A DNA stretch of 64,000 nucleotides from assembly GCA_965200805.1 (NCBI GenBank), contig OZ241384.1, positions 2,666,001 to 2,730,000 of the forward strand. The letters are read 5' to 3'. The DNA is from MPNP01 sp026709725. GTDB lineage: Bacteria; Pseudomonadota; Alphaproteobacteria; Rhodobacterales; Rhodobacteraceae. A program made the translations under genes and the position numbers. This document shows positions 27,644 through 36,900 of the stretch, in pieces. The notes below the pieces were generated by a model. The model worked only from the letters and a program-made list of their open reading frames with translations. It had not been told where the DNA came from and did not search any database. How positions within the stretch are numbered: position 1 is the stretch's first letter; every line of letters begins with the position of its first letter.

Positions 27644-28690
27644 ATGAAGATAAAAGCAATTCTTGCCGCTGGCATTGTCGCGTTGTCGACCAGTGCAGCC
27701 AGTTCACAGGAAGTGTTTGAGATGACATCGGCGTTCGGCAAGAACCTGCCGATTCTCGGCACGGCCGCTGTGGCCTTCGTTGACAAGGTCAACGCGGTCT
27801 CGGAATCGGTCGAGTTCGAGCATTTTGACCCCGGAGAACTCGTGCCGGCGCTTGAAGCTCTCGATGCCGTCTCCAACGGGTCGGTTGATGCCGCATTCAC
27901 CACGTCAGGATACTGGCAGGGAAAGATGAATGCCGCCGGACTTTTCGCCGCCGTTCCGTTCGGACCGGAGCCGGGTGAGGCTCTGGCATGGATGCTGTAC
28001 GATGATGGTCTCAGCCTGATGCGCGAGATGTATGACAGCAATGGCTTCAATGTTCATGTCATGCTCTGCGGAACCTATGCTCCCGAGACATCCGGCTGGT
28101 TCAAGAATGAGATCACATCACTTGATGACCTGCAGGGTCTGAACATGCGGTTCTTTGGTCTTGGTGCCAAGGTCATGCAGAAACTCGGCGTGTCGACCTC
28201 GCTGCTCGCTGGTGGCGACATCTTCCCCGCTCTCGAGCGTGGAGCGATTGATGCGACCGAATTCTCGATGCCGCGGGTTGATGCATCGCTCGGCTTCTAC
28301 AACATCGCGAAGTACAACTACTTCCCCGGTTGGCACCAGCCGGCCACCCTGTTCGAACTCCTGATCAACAAGGACCGCTGGGAAGCGCTGGATGAGCGAT
28401 CACAGAGCCAGATCGAAATCGCCTGTATGGCCAACATTACCGACAATTTTGCCGAGGGTGAGGCCACGAACTTCCCAGCCATGGTCACCAATGTTGAAGA
28501 GCACGGTGTGACCATCAAGCAATGGGACGAGGATTTCCTGAAGGCCTTTGAGAACGCCTGGCTGGAAGTTGTCGACGAGCTCGCAGCCGAAGATGAGTTC
28601 TTTGCCAGGGCATGGGCCGATCTTCAGGAGTTCCGTGCCGGTTACAAGGTCTGGGGCGACAGCATCTATCTTCCGCGTCCCCGGAACTGA
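27644..28690 (+). CDS. dctP: TRAP transporter solute-binding protein, 2-oxoacid (TakP)-like
   Basis: Periplasmic binding protein of a TRAP importer. The ATG at 27644 follows AAAGGAG and gives a signal peptide (MKIKAILAAGIVALSTSAAS). The sequence MRFFGLGAKVMQKLGVSTSL has the conserved ligand-binding arginine, and LERGAIDATEFSMPRVD and KYNYFPGWHQP resemble the TakP group, which binds 2-oxoacids with a metal ion. Substrate is not certain; pyruvate, lactate, glycolate or glyoxylate would fit the neighbourhood. Confidence 0.85.
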   Translation: MKIKAILAAGIVALSTSAASSQEVFEMTSAFGKNLPILGTAAVAFVDKVNAVSESVEFEHFDPGELVPALEALDAVSNGSVDAAFTTSGYWQGKMNAAGLFAAVPFGPEPGEALAWMLYDDGLSLMREMYDSNGFNVHVMLCGTYAPETSGWFKNEITSLDDLQGLNMRFFGLGAKVMQKLGVSTSLLAGGDIFPALERGAIDATEFSMPRVDASLGFYNIAKYNYFPGWHQPATLFELLINKDRWEALDERSQSQIEIACMANITDNFAEGEATNFPAMVTNVEEHGVTIKQWDEDFLKAFENAWLEVVDELAAEDEFFARAWADLQEFRAGYKVWGDSIYLPRPRN

Positions 28691-28717
28691 GTTTCGGAAC
28701 GGGATTTAAGATGACAC

Positions 28718-28747
28718 GATGCGGGGCAGGGTGCCTTGCCCCGCATC
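28718..28747 (+). promoter_or_regulatory. Strong RNA stem-loop between dctP and dctQ
   Basis: GATGCGGGGCA pairs perfectly with TGCCCCGCATC around an 8-base loop, giving an 11-bp GC-rich stem. No U-tract follows. Such hairpins after a binding-protein gene usually protect the upstream mRNA or reduce read-through, so that the binding protein is made in excess over the membrane subunits. Confidence 0.65.
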
Positions 28748-28770
28748 CTCTCTGGGAGAAAGGATAGCAC

Positions 28771-29574
28771 ATGAATGCCTCAGAGGAACTGCTGTCGATA
28801 ACTGATCCCGGTGAAGCCAACCGGGATGAGCAAAACCGGTTTGACCGGATCAGTGTTCATGTATCCAATGCATTCGCCTGGCTCTTTCCCATTCTGATGG
28901 TTGCCATCTGCATGCAGGTTGTCCTGCGGTCACTCGGCCATAACCAGGCATGGCTTGATGATCTGCAGTGGTGGCTCTACGGTTCAGCATCCCTGATTGC
29001 CATTGGCTATGCCGTGACGACGGACAGGCATGTTCGTGTTGACATCTTCCAGGAACACTTTCCGGCAGACAAGAAGAATCAGTATGAGATTTTTGCCCTG
29101 GTCTGGCTTCTCCTGCCTTTCGTTATCCTGACCTGGGACGTCACGGTTCCCTATGCGATTCAATCCGTCATGAGTGATGAGGGATCCGACAGTCCGAACG
29201 GTCTGCACAATCTCTGGATCCTCAAGGTCTTCATGAATCTTGCGTTCCTCTTCATCGGTTTTGCTGTTTGGTCTGCCTATGTCCGGTTCCTGGCGCAATT
29301 GGTCAGGCCGGCATTGTGGCGCCAGGCCCTCTATGCGTTCCCTTCCACCATTTTCATGGTCAACCTGGTGATTTACTATGGAATCTGGTGGTACTACCGC
29401 CTGACAGTGCCGTCCGAAGTCACCAATCGCGAGATCTCAAGGCTGCCCCTTTTCGAGACTTTTGCGATTGGTCCGGAGGAAATGAAGTATACGGTTCTCT
29501 TTGCCGTCATCGGCACCGTTATCCTCATTGGCGGCTTGTGGCTCATGGACCGCAGGAATGAGGTGGAAACCTAG
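28771..29574 (+). CDS. dctQ: TRAP transporter small membrane subunit
   Basis: DctQ-type subunit with four or more membrane helices, 267 residues. Segments include FAWLFPILMVAICMQVVLRS, followed by the typical WLDDLQWWLYGSASLIAIGY and VTTDRHVRVDI. It is longer than the usual 160-200 residues, as in the large-DctQ TRAP systems that pair with TakP-like binding proteins. A GAAAGGAT site precedes the start, and dctM follows within four bases. Confidence 0.88.
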   Translation: MNASEELLSITDPGEANRDEQNRFDRISVHVSNAFAWLFPILMVAICMQVVLRSLGHNQAWLDDLQWWLYGSASLIAIGYAVTTDRHVRVDIFQEHFPADKKNQYEIFALVWLLLPFVILTWDVTVPYAIQSVMSDEGSDSPNGLHNLWILKVFMNLAFLFIGFAVWSAYVRFLAQLVRPALWRQALYAFPSTIFMVNLVIYYGIWWYYRLTVPSEVTNREISRLPLFETFAIGPEEMKYTVLFAVIGTVILIGGLWLMDRRNEVET

Positions 29575-29577
29575 ATC

Positions 29578-31026
29578 ATGTTTATCCTCGAGCTCATCGG
29601 TCACATCCTGACCCTCAACGAACTGGCAGTCCTGGGGATTTTCCTCGGTTTTGTCTTCCTTCTCTTTCGCGGCGTTCCCGTTGCATACGCCCTGGTCGGG
29701 ATCAGCCTGATCTTCGCGCTGATCGCGGAAATCTTCCTCGATCCCTTCCGCGCCAACTTCAGGGACATCATCGAGTTTGACCGGACAGGAATCGACTACC
29801 AGAAACTGCGGGCCCTGGCCGGTCGTCTTTTTGGGAACATTGTCAAGAATCCGGTCCTCGTCGCTCTCCCGATGTTCATCTTCATGGGACTGATGCTCGA
29901 CCAGTCCGGCGTTGCCCAGCGGATGATGCAATCCATGCAGAAGATCTTCGGCAGTTTGCGGGGCGGTCTTTCGCTCACGGTCCTGCTGATCGGAATCATC
30001 CTGGCAGCCTCAACCGGTGTTGTTGGCGCCTCGGTGACACTGTTGGGGGTCATGGCGCTTCCGGCCATGATGGCCCAGAATTACAACAAATCAATCGCCA
30101 CGGGCACGATTGCCAGTGCAGGCACTCTCGGAATCCTGATTCCGCCATCGATCATGCTGGTGATCATGTCCGACCAGCTTGCGATCTCACTTGGCGATCT
30201 TTTCATGGGCGCCCTCTTTCCGGGCCTCCTCCTCGGCGCCCTCTACATCATCTTCATCATTGTCTATGGTCTGTTGAGGCCGAGTGCCATGCCGACACCG
30301 GGGAGGGCAGAGGATGTTGGCTGGGATGCGGTTCGCGAGGTCCTGCTGGCCGTCATTCCACCGCTCATGCTGATTCTTGTTGTCCTCGGATCAATCTTTG
30401 CCGGATTTGCGACACCGACCGAGGCATCAGGGCTCGGCGCCCTCGGAGCGACCCTGCTGGCAATCATGAATGGCAAGCTGGACATCAAGGTCCTCAAGGA
30501 GGTCAGTCGGTCAACCATGGTGACAACCGGCTACATTGTCGGGATTTTTCTGGCGGCGAATTTCTTCGCTTTTGTTCTCAGGCGGTATGGGGGTGATGAG
30601 ATTGTCGAGAATCTGGTCCTCTCGGCCTTTGACAGTCCCTATATGACCGTGCTTTTCATCCTGTTCATCGTCTTCCTGCTTGGCTTCCTGCTTGACTGGA
30701 TTGAAATCACGATCATCATCATGCCGCTGATGCTGCCGATCATTGTGGGGCTGGATCTCGACATTCCGGGCTTTGGCCAGGTTCGTGATCCCTCCGTGGT
30801 CTGGTTTGCAATCCTCGTTGCGGTAACCCTCCAGACCTCATTCCTCACACCGCCGGTCGGCTTTTCACTCTTCTACCTCAAGGGTGTGTGTCCGCCCGGA
30901 GTCTCCCTCAAACACATCTATCGCGGCATCATTCCCTTTGTCATTCTGCAGGTTATCGGTCTCATGATTGTGTTCTTCAATCCCGAACTGACCACCTGGC
31001 TGCCATCGGTGGCCTACGGCAACTGA
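29578..31026 (+). CDS. dctM: TRAP transporter large membrane subunit
   Basis: Sodium-coupled transport subunit of the TRAP importer, 482 residues with about 12-13 membrane helices. Family blocks include FLLFRGVPVAYALVGIS, AASTGVVGASVTLLGVMALP and GTLGILIPPSIMLVIMSDQ. It follows dctQ after three bases. End of the transport operon. Confidence 0.92.
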   Translation: MFILELIGHILTLNELAVLGIFLGFVFLLFRGVPVAYALVGISLIFALIAEIFLDPFRANFRDIIEFDRTGIDYQKLRALAGRLFGNIVKNPVLVALPMFIFMGLMLDQSGVAQRMMQSMQKIFGSLRGGLSLTVLLIGIILAASTGVVGASVTLLGVMALPAMMAQNYNKSIATGTIASAGTLGILIPPSIMLVIMSDQLAISLGDLFMGALFPGLLLGALYIIFIIVYGLLRPSAMPTPGRAEDVGWDAVREVLLAVIPPLMLILVVLGSIFAGFATPTEASGLGALGATLLAIMNGKLDIKVLKEVSRSTMVTTGYIVGIFLAANFFAFVLRRYGGDEIVENLVLSAFDSPYMTVLFILFIVFLLGFLLDWIEITIIIMPLMLPIIVGLDLDIPGFGQVRDPSVVWFAILVAVTLQTSFLTPPVGFSLFYLKGVCPPGVSLKHIYRGIIPFVILQVIGLMIVFFNPELTTWLPSVAYGN

Positions 31027-31327
31027 GGAGTCCCGCTGCACCCGCTGCGATTCCGTGTCCATGGCGGGAGGGATCCATGCCCGAAGGCGTCCGTGATCGA
31101 GCGTCTCTCTTCGGGCGGGCCCGCCCCAGGACATCAGTTCTTCCGGTGCGCGCCGGGACGGCTCGCGCTGTCAGGTGACATCGTTTCAATGATCCTGCAT
31201 CCTGATGAGGGCCGACCGGTGAGGTGCCGGTCTGCGGCCCGGAGCCCTGGCCGGCGTCCGAGAGCGGCAGCGGTGCCGGAGGTCGTCTTGTGCCAACCGT
31301 GATCACCGAAGATCGAAAACAGTCGAT
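31027..31327. other. Intergenic stretch after dctM
   Basis: About 300 GC-rich bases with no credible gene. It contains the perfect palindrome GGGCGGGCCCGCCC (31113-31126), which may form part of a terminator-like structure, but no T-run follows. It should also carry the promoter of the next transporter gene. Confidence 0.35.
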
Positions 31328-32227
31328 ATGACCGCCGGGATCCGGGATCAGGTCACACTGGGGATTCTGTTGATGCTGCTGGCTGTCTTTGCTCTCAGCA
31401 GCATGGATGTGCTGATCAAGTCGCTTGCCGAGGACTACAATATCTGGCTTCTGGTCTGGACGCGCTATATCGGGCAGGCTCTGCTGGCCACGCTGATCAT
31501 CCTGCCGCAGGGACGACGCGCGCTTGTGACGGCCAGCTTTCGATTGCAAGTCCTGCGCGCGGCATTCCTGTTTGCCGGTACAGCCTTCTTTTTCTTCGGT
31601 CTGGCCGCCATTGATCTTGCCGCGGCGACCGCCCTGTTGCAGATCAATCCGCTTTTTATCGTGCTTGGGTCATGCGTCTTTCTTGCAGAGCGTCTTGACC
31701 GGTATCTCATTTTCAGCGTTCTTTGCGGATTTGCCGGTGCAATGATCATCATCCGGCCCGGCAGTGATGTCTTCACTTCCGCAGCACTCCTGCCCATTGC
31801 GGCTGCGCTTGGGTTTGCCGGCTATTCGATCGTGACCCGTTACCTTGCCCGCACTGAAGACATCTGGACAAGTTTTTTCCATACCTCGATCATTGGCACC
31901 GTCTTTGCCAGTGCGGTGGTTCCTTTCAACTGGAGCCTTCCGGCCATTGAGGATCTGGGGTATTTTGTTGCGGCGGCCCTCTGTGGTTCAATCGGCCAGT
32001 TTCTCATCATCAGGGCCCTGTTTGCCGCCCGTGCCAGCCTGCTGGCACCATTCGGATATTCATCGCTGGTTTATGCGGCAGGTTATGGCATTCTGGTCTT
32101 TGATGAACATCCTGACATTTGGACAATGACGGGGGCTGCAATTATCGTTGGGACCGGTCTCCTTGTCTGGCGTCACCAGACTCTCCGGGAGGCGGGAGAA
32201 CGGCGGGGTTCGGCATCACGCCCATGA
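31328..32227 (+). CDS. EamA/DMT-superfamily membrane transporter
   Basis: A 299-residue protein with ten predicted membrane helices in two repeats, as in EamA/RhaT transporters (ILLMLLAVFALSSMDVLIKS; AATALLQINPLFIVLGS). These usually export amino acids or metabolites; the substrate cannot be read from sequence. Its stop overlaps the start of the acyltransferase gene by four bases, so the two are coupled. Confidence 0.85.
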   Translation: MTAGIRDQVTLGILLMLLAVFALSSMDVLIKSLAEDYNIWLLVWTRYIGQALLATLIILPQGRRALVTASFRLQVLRAAFLFAGTAFFFFGLAAIDLAAATALLQINPLFIVLGSCVFLAERLDRYLIFSVLCGFAGAMIIIRPGSDVFTSAALLPIAAALGFAGYSIVTRYLARTEDIWTSFFHTSIIGTVFASAVVPFNWSLPAIEDLGYFVAAALCGSIGQFLIIRALFAARASLLAPFGYSSLVYAAGYGILVFDEHPDIWTMTGAAIIVGTGLLVWRHQTLREAGERRGSASRP

Positions 32228-33087
32228 TCAGACGCTCGGACTACATCGTTGACCTGACCATCCGCAACTCCCTGTGGGTTTTGCAACGATTTCCCTATGA
32301 GCGCCGCATACCCCTTGCCGGACATCTCATGAAACATCTTGTTGCGCCCTTTACCGACATGCACCATCGTATAACCAGCAATATCGATCTTGCACTGCCG
32401 GAACTCACGAAGGAAGCCAGAAACCGGATTCGCACGCGTTGCCTCGACAATTTCGGCCGGCTTTTTTCCGAGTTCTACAGCTTTCCCGAATTCCATCGCC
32501 GAGCCGCCGGATTTTCTGTTATCGGGCCGGGGTGCGATGCGCTGTGCAGGGCCCGCAGGCGCGGCCAGCCTGTGATCCTGATCAGTGGCCACTTCGGGAA
32601 TTTCCATGCCTGTCCGGCTGCCCTGCGCGCCCGCAGCGAACGTGTCGCTGTCATGTACCAGCACATGAAAAACCGACATTTTGATCGCCATTATGTCAAG
32701 GTCCTGGAAGACATTGGCGATCCGGCTTTTGCCCGCGGTCGACGCGGGACCATAGGATTTATCCGTCATCTCCGGAGCGGCGGCATCGTGGCGGCGCTCA
32801 ATGATCAGCATGATGCCGCGGGCACGGTGCTCGACTTCATGGGTCTCCCCGCCAGAACAAACCTGGCACTGGCCAAGATTGCCATGGACCACGATGCGCT
32901 CATGCTCCCCTCCTACGGAATCCGCAAGGCCGATGGTCTGGAGTTCGATGTCCTCTTCGAGGCCCCCATTCCTCACACCGATCCCGAGTCAATGACCCAG
33001 GCTCTCAATGACAGCCTTGAGCGCCAGGTCCGGGCTCACCCCGAGCAATGGTACTGGGTCCATCGCCGATGGAAGAATGTCGCGTAA
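32224..33087 (+). CDS. Lipid A biosynthesis-type acyltransferase (LpxL/HtrB family)
   Basis: The 287-residue protein from the ATG at 32224 (MIRRSDYIVDLTIRN) fits the lauroyl/myristoyl acyltransferase family. It has the catalytic HX4D/E-like stretch GHFGNFHACP, later LRSGGIVAALNDQHDAAGTV and the C-terminal PEQWYWVHRRWK, which is diagnostic. It probably acylates lipid A or a related lipid at the inner membrane. The upstream extension of the open frame lies inside the transporter gene and is not used. Confidence 0.85.
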   Translation: MIRRSDYIVDLTIRNSLWVLQRFPYERRIPLAGHLMKHLVAPFTDMHHRITSNIDLALPELTKEARNRIRTRCLDNFGRLFSEFYSFPEFHRRAAGFSVIGPGCDALCRARRRGQPVILISGHFGNFHACPAALRARSERVAVMYQHMKNRHFDRHYVKVLEDIGDPAFARGRRGTIGFIRHLRSGGIVAALNDQHDAAGTVLDFMGLPARTNLALAKIAMDHDALMLPSYGIRKADGLEFDVLFEAPIPHTDPESMTQALNDSLERQVRAHPEQWYWVHRRWKNVA

Positions 33088-34082
33088 TTCTGTCAGAATC
33101 TGCATCCCTCCAGACCCCTCACCTCTCCACCGGTGATTATGCACCTGGCTGCAAAGTCTTTTTGTTCACCATGAAGAATCGGTAACCTGGACTGAATTTT
33201 CCATTGGCGGGAGCTGGAACGGAATTGTTCTCAATGCCGACTCCTGCAGTATGCAGGGACACCAGCCAGGCGCGGACGGACACCCCTCACAGGGACGGGG
33301 ACCGGTGGATCGATCGGACCTGACGCGATCACCCGCCCGCAGCCGGTGCCGACCCCTGCTCCCGGCCTGTGTGCAGGCCGACCTGCCGCAGCCTGCGCAG
33401 GAGGGTGGCCTTGATCTGCGGGTGTGTCAGGTTGCATCGGCGCGTTCATTCCGGATACAGCGGTGGGGGAGGAAGCGCCCTTGCCCCGATCGGGATGATG
33501 ACCACCTTCCCGGCCTGTTCAATCCTGACCGCGCGACCGATGATCGGAGGCTGTCTGAAAACAGACGTCAACCGGGGATTGGAATCGACGAGTTGGTATC
33601 CGGTATCCCGAATTGCCGCATCATCAACGCAGCGTTTTCGCACGTACATTCGAATCGCAGTCGGCTCAATCCCGGAGCGCGGTGCATGGTCTGCCGGTTT
33701 TTCGATTGAGACGTGGAGGCCGAGGCCGCAAGGCATGAATCCGCTGAACTTGCTGAAATCAACCGGTTCAATGAAAGCACAACCCATGATGATCCTCTTG
33801 CTGAAGTGCTGCCTGAAACGTCGGCATCCGGGATCATCCATCCCGGTGCGTGTCATGAAGGGGGCTTTTGCCTTGCCTGCTTCCGTCCTGTGCATGTCGG
33901 GAATGTCCGGAAGAATGCACATTTCCGTTTTACCCGGGCAGGATCACCTGAACCCGAAATCGAATGTGAGGACTCCTCTGTGATGAACAGAGCATGCCGG
34001 GGCTGTTGGCACGGGGGTTCCATGAAAACAATCCGGTCATCCGGGTTCCTGAACCGGTGTGAGCGATTGGCAGTGGTCGGAA
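33088..34082. other. About 1 kb without a confidently recognised gene
   Basis: Lies between the acyltransferase and the end of infC. Several overlapping frames exist on both strands, none with recognisable family sequence. In many bacteria rpmI and rplT follow infC; they are not here. Confidence 0.4.
33446..33787 (-). CDS. Possible small protein of unknown function
   Basis: A 113-residue frame from the ATG at 33787, with an AAGAGGATC ribosome-site candidate in front. It reads MGCAFIEPVDFSKFSGFMPC and ends in a proline-rich tail (GARALPPPPLYPE). No family recognised. It is the most protein-like frame in this 1-kb gap but could be chance. Confidence 0.25.
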   Translation of the reverse strand: MGCAFIEPVDFSKFSGFMPCGLGLHVSIEKPADHAPRSGIEPTAIRMYVRKRCVDDAAIRDTGYQLVDSNPRLTSVFRQPPIIGRAVRIEQAGKVVIIPIGARALPPPPLYPE

Positions 34083-34613
34083 TTATTTGGCCGGTACCAG
34101 CAGGCAGTGAATTTGCCGCCCTTCGTATTTGGGCTCGCCAGCGGTTCGACCATATTCAGCCATGTCCTCACAGACCCGGTGGAGCATGTCGACGCCAATC
34201 GATTTGTGGAGCATTTCGCGACCGCGAAAGCGAACGGTGATCTTGACATTGTCACCCTTGCCCAGAAAATCCTGCACTTTCCTGAGCTTGACTCCGTAGT
34301 CATGCTCACCTGTGCTTGGGCGAAACTTGATTTCCTTGGTGCTGCTGGGTTTGGGTTGCTTGGTCCCCTTCTGCCGCTCGTATTTGTACTTGCCATAGTC
34401 AAGGATTTTGCACACGGGGGGATCCGCCTTGGCGGAAATCTCGACGAGATCAAGACCGGCTTCGTATGCGAGCTCCATCCCCCTTTCCGGCGTTGTGACA
34501 CCCAGATTGACGCCATCATGATTAATGAGTCGTATTGACGGAGCATCAATCTGTTCATTGGACCGGGGTCCCTCAGCCTGGGCCGGTCTCGCATTCGCTG
34601 GTCGTCTTTGTAT
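34083..34613 (-). CDS. infC: Translation initiation factor IF-3, probable ATA start
   Basis: IF-3 binds the 30S subunit and checks start-codon choice. Core sequence: RSNEQIDAPSIRLINHDGVN, then LVEISAKADPPVCKILDYGK and KVQDFLGKGDNVKITVRFRG. There is no family-consistent ATG. An AGAGGG site lies nine bases before an ATA codon at 34613, giving (M)QRRPANARPAQ; a GTG at 34619 is too close to the site. A rare start codon is expected because IF-3 autoregulates through it. It follows thrS, the usual thrS-infC order. Confidence 0.88.
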   Translation of the reverse strand: MQRRPANARPAQAEGPRSNEQIDAPSIRLINHDGVNLGVTTPERGMELAYEAGLDLVEISAKADPPVCKILDYGKYKYERQKGTKQPKPSSTKEIKFRPSTGEHDYGVKLRKVQDFLGKGDNVKITVRFRGREMLHKSIGVDMLHRVCEDMAEYGRTAGEPKYEGRQIHCLLVPAK

Positions 34614-34736
34614 CGCCACAATCCCTCTATCAAAAGAGCCATTGCACAACGATATAGCGATGAATGGTCGGGATTCAACATGAAATATCCCCGACTGACT
34701 GCAGCATCCGTGCCCACGGCGATGTCCCGGGGGATC

Positions 34737-36686
34737 TCAGGCGGTATCCGGGGGCCGGGCCCGGGCTGCCAGTCTGGAGACAGCCGCATCGACAGGCAGG
34801 ACGTCAATGGTTTTGCTGCCCAGCGTCCGGAGGGAGACAGTGCCGTTCTCGACTTCCTTTTCGCCTACAGCCAGGATGTATGGCACCTTGGCCAGTGAGT
34901 GCATCCGCACCTTGTAGTTGATCTTTTCATTCCGCATGTCGCCTTCGGCCCGAATGCCGGCATCCCGCAGGCGTGCCAGGACTGTTTCCGCATAGGTGTC
35001 CGCCGTTGAAACAATCGTCGCGACAACTGCCTGTTTCGGGGCCAGCCACAGCGGCAGGCTGCCGGAATAGTTTTCAATCAATATGCCAATGAAACGTTCA
35101 AAACTGCCGAGGATCGCCCTGTGCAGGATGACAGGATGATGCCGCACCCCGTCCTGTCCCACATAGAGAGCACCGAGGCGGGCCGGCATGACAAAATCGA
35201 CCTGCAGCGTACCGCATTGCCAATCCCGCCCAATGGCATCCGTCAGGACGAATTCGAGTTTGGGACCATAGAACGCTCCCTCGCCCGGATTGAGTTCATA
35301 GCTGCAGCCCGCGGCATTCGTGGCGGCCTCAAGGGCTTCTTCAGCCTTGTCCCAGACTGTATCGTCACCGGCACGAATGTCCGGTCGGTCAGAAAACTTG
35401 ACCTTGAAAGAGGTGAAGCCAAGATCGGCATAGACTTCTGAAAGGAGTGCAATGAAGCGAGCCGTCTCCGCCTCAATCTGGGACTCTTCGCAAAAGATGT
35501 GCGCATCATCCTGGACAAACCCCCGGACCCGCAGGAGGCCGTGCAGGGCGCCTGACGGTTCATAACGGGTGCAGGAGCCGAATTCGGCAATCCGCATGGG
35601 CAGTTCACGATAGCTTGTCTGCCGGGCATTGAAGATCTGGACATGGCAGGGACAGTTCATTGGCTTGAGGGCGCTGATGCGGCCCTCGCTTGAAATTTTC
35701 TCGTCGACATTGACGAGATACATATGCTCATGAAACTTGTCCCAGTGACCTGACTGCTCCCAGAGGGTCCGGTCAACCACCAGCGGCGTATTGACTTCCC
35801 GGTAGCCGTTCGCCTTCTGCTTGCGGGCCATGTATGAGCGCAACTCGCTGTAGATTGTCCAGCCATCAGGGTGCCAGAAAGGCATGCCCGGCGCCTCTTC
35901 CTGGAAATGGAACAGGTCCATGGACTTGCCAAGGCGGCGATGATCCCGCTTTTGAGCCTCTTCGAGCATTTTGAGGTGCTGCTTGAGGTCATTCCGTCGC
36001 CGGAAACCGATTCCATAGATTCTTTGCAGCATCGGTCTGTCGGGATCCCCGCGCCAGAATGCGCCGGCGATCGATTGAAGCCTGAAACTGTCGCCCGGTA
36101 ACTGACCGGTATTCTGGAGATGTGGCCCGCGGCAAAGATCCTGCCAGTGCCCGTGCCAGTACATGCGGATCGCTTCTCCGTCCGGTATCGCTTCCACGAG
36201 CTCGACCTTGTAGTTTTCACCCCGTTCACGATAGAACGCAATTGCCTTCCCGCGGCTCCAGATTTCAGAACGGACCGGATCGGCTGCGTTGATGATCTTC
36301 CGCATTCGTTTTTCGATGATTGCAAGATCATCGGGCGTGAAGGATTCCGCACGGTCAAAATCGTAATACCAGCCATTCTCAATGACCGGTCCAATCGTGA
36401 CCCGGGTTTCAGGCCAGAGCTCCTGCACGGCCCGGGCCATGACATGTGCAAGATCATGACGGATCAGCTCAAGGGCAGCATGCTCGTCAGCCATGGTATT
36501 GATCGTGATGCCTGCATCCCCCTCAATCGGCCATCCCAGATCCCAATGGACGCCATTGACATGGGCTGAGATGGCTTTTTTGGCGAGTGATGGCGAAATA
36601 CCGGCTGCCAGTTCCCGCGCTGTCACGCCGCACGGATGATCGCGGGATGATCCGTCAGGAAAGGTTATCGTAATGGTGGAGGGCAT
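34737..36686 (-). CDS. thrS: Threonine-tRNA ligase
   Basis: Charges tRNA-Thr. From ATG 36686 (MPSTITITFPDGSSRDHPCG) behind AGGAG it has 649 residues. Domains in order: TGS, the editing domain with HDLAHVMARAVQELWP, the class II catalytic core (motif 2 RYEPSGALHGLLRVRGF; zinc ligand in MNCPCH) and the anticodon-binding domain. The frame is open further upstream to 36878 but without homology. infC follows after about 120 bases. Confidence 0.95.
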   Translation of the reverse strand: MPSTITITFPDGSSRDHPCGVTARELAAGISPSLAKKAISAHVNGVHWDLGWPIEGDAGITINTMADEHAALELIRHDLAHVMARAVQELWPETRVTIGPVIENGWYYDFDRAESFTPDDLAIIEKRMRKIINAADPVRSEIWSRGKAIAFYRERGENYKVELVEAIPDGEAIRMYWHGHWQDLCRGPHLQNTGQLPGDSFRLQSIAGAFWRGDPDRPMLQRIYGIGFRRRNDLKQHLKMLEEAQKRDHRRLGKSMDLFHFQEEAPGMPFWHPDGWTIYSELRSYMARKQKANGYREVNTPLVVDRTLWEQSGHWDKFHEHMYLVNVDEKISSEGRISALKPMNCPCHVQIFNARQTSYRELPMRIAEFGSCTRYEPSGALHGLLRVRGFVQDDAHIFCEESQIEAETARFIALLSEVYADLGFTSFKVKFSDRPDIRAGDDTVWDKAEEALEAATNAAGCSYELNPGEGAFYGPKLEFVLTDAIGRDWQCGTLQVDFVMPARLGALYVGQDGVRHHPVILHRAILGSFERFIGILIENYSGSLPLWLAPKQAVVATIVSTADTYAETVLARLRDAGIRAEGDMRNEKINYKVRMHSLAKVPYILAVGEKEVENGTVSLRTLGSKTIDVLPVDAAVSRLAARARPPDTA

Positions 36687-36900
36687 GGGAATCTCCTCGT
36701 TCTGGTGCCCACTCTGCACCCGGTTGTGGAGATGCGGCCTATGGCGGATTTCTGCCGCTGATGCAATCCATTGCTGCCGGTTCTGGCAATTTGCCCTCAT
36801 GTGTTGCATTCGTGTTCGATGATCAGCGATACAATGTGCTGTGATACGAGGGGCAATTCCGCCGCGCATGATTCGCATTCACACCAACCGGAGGCAGGAG

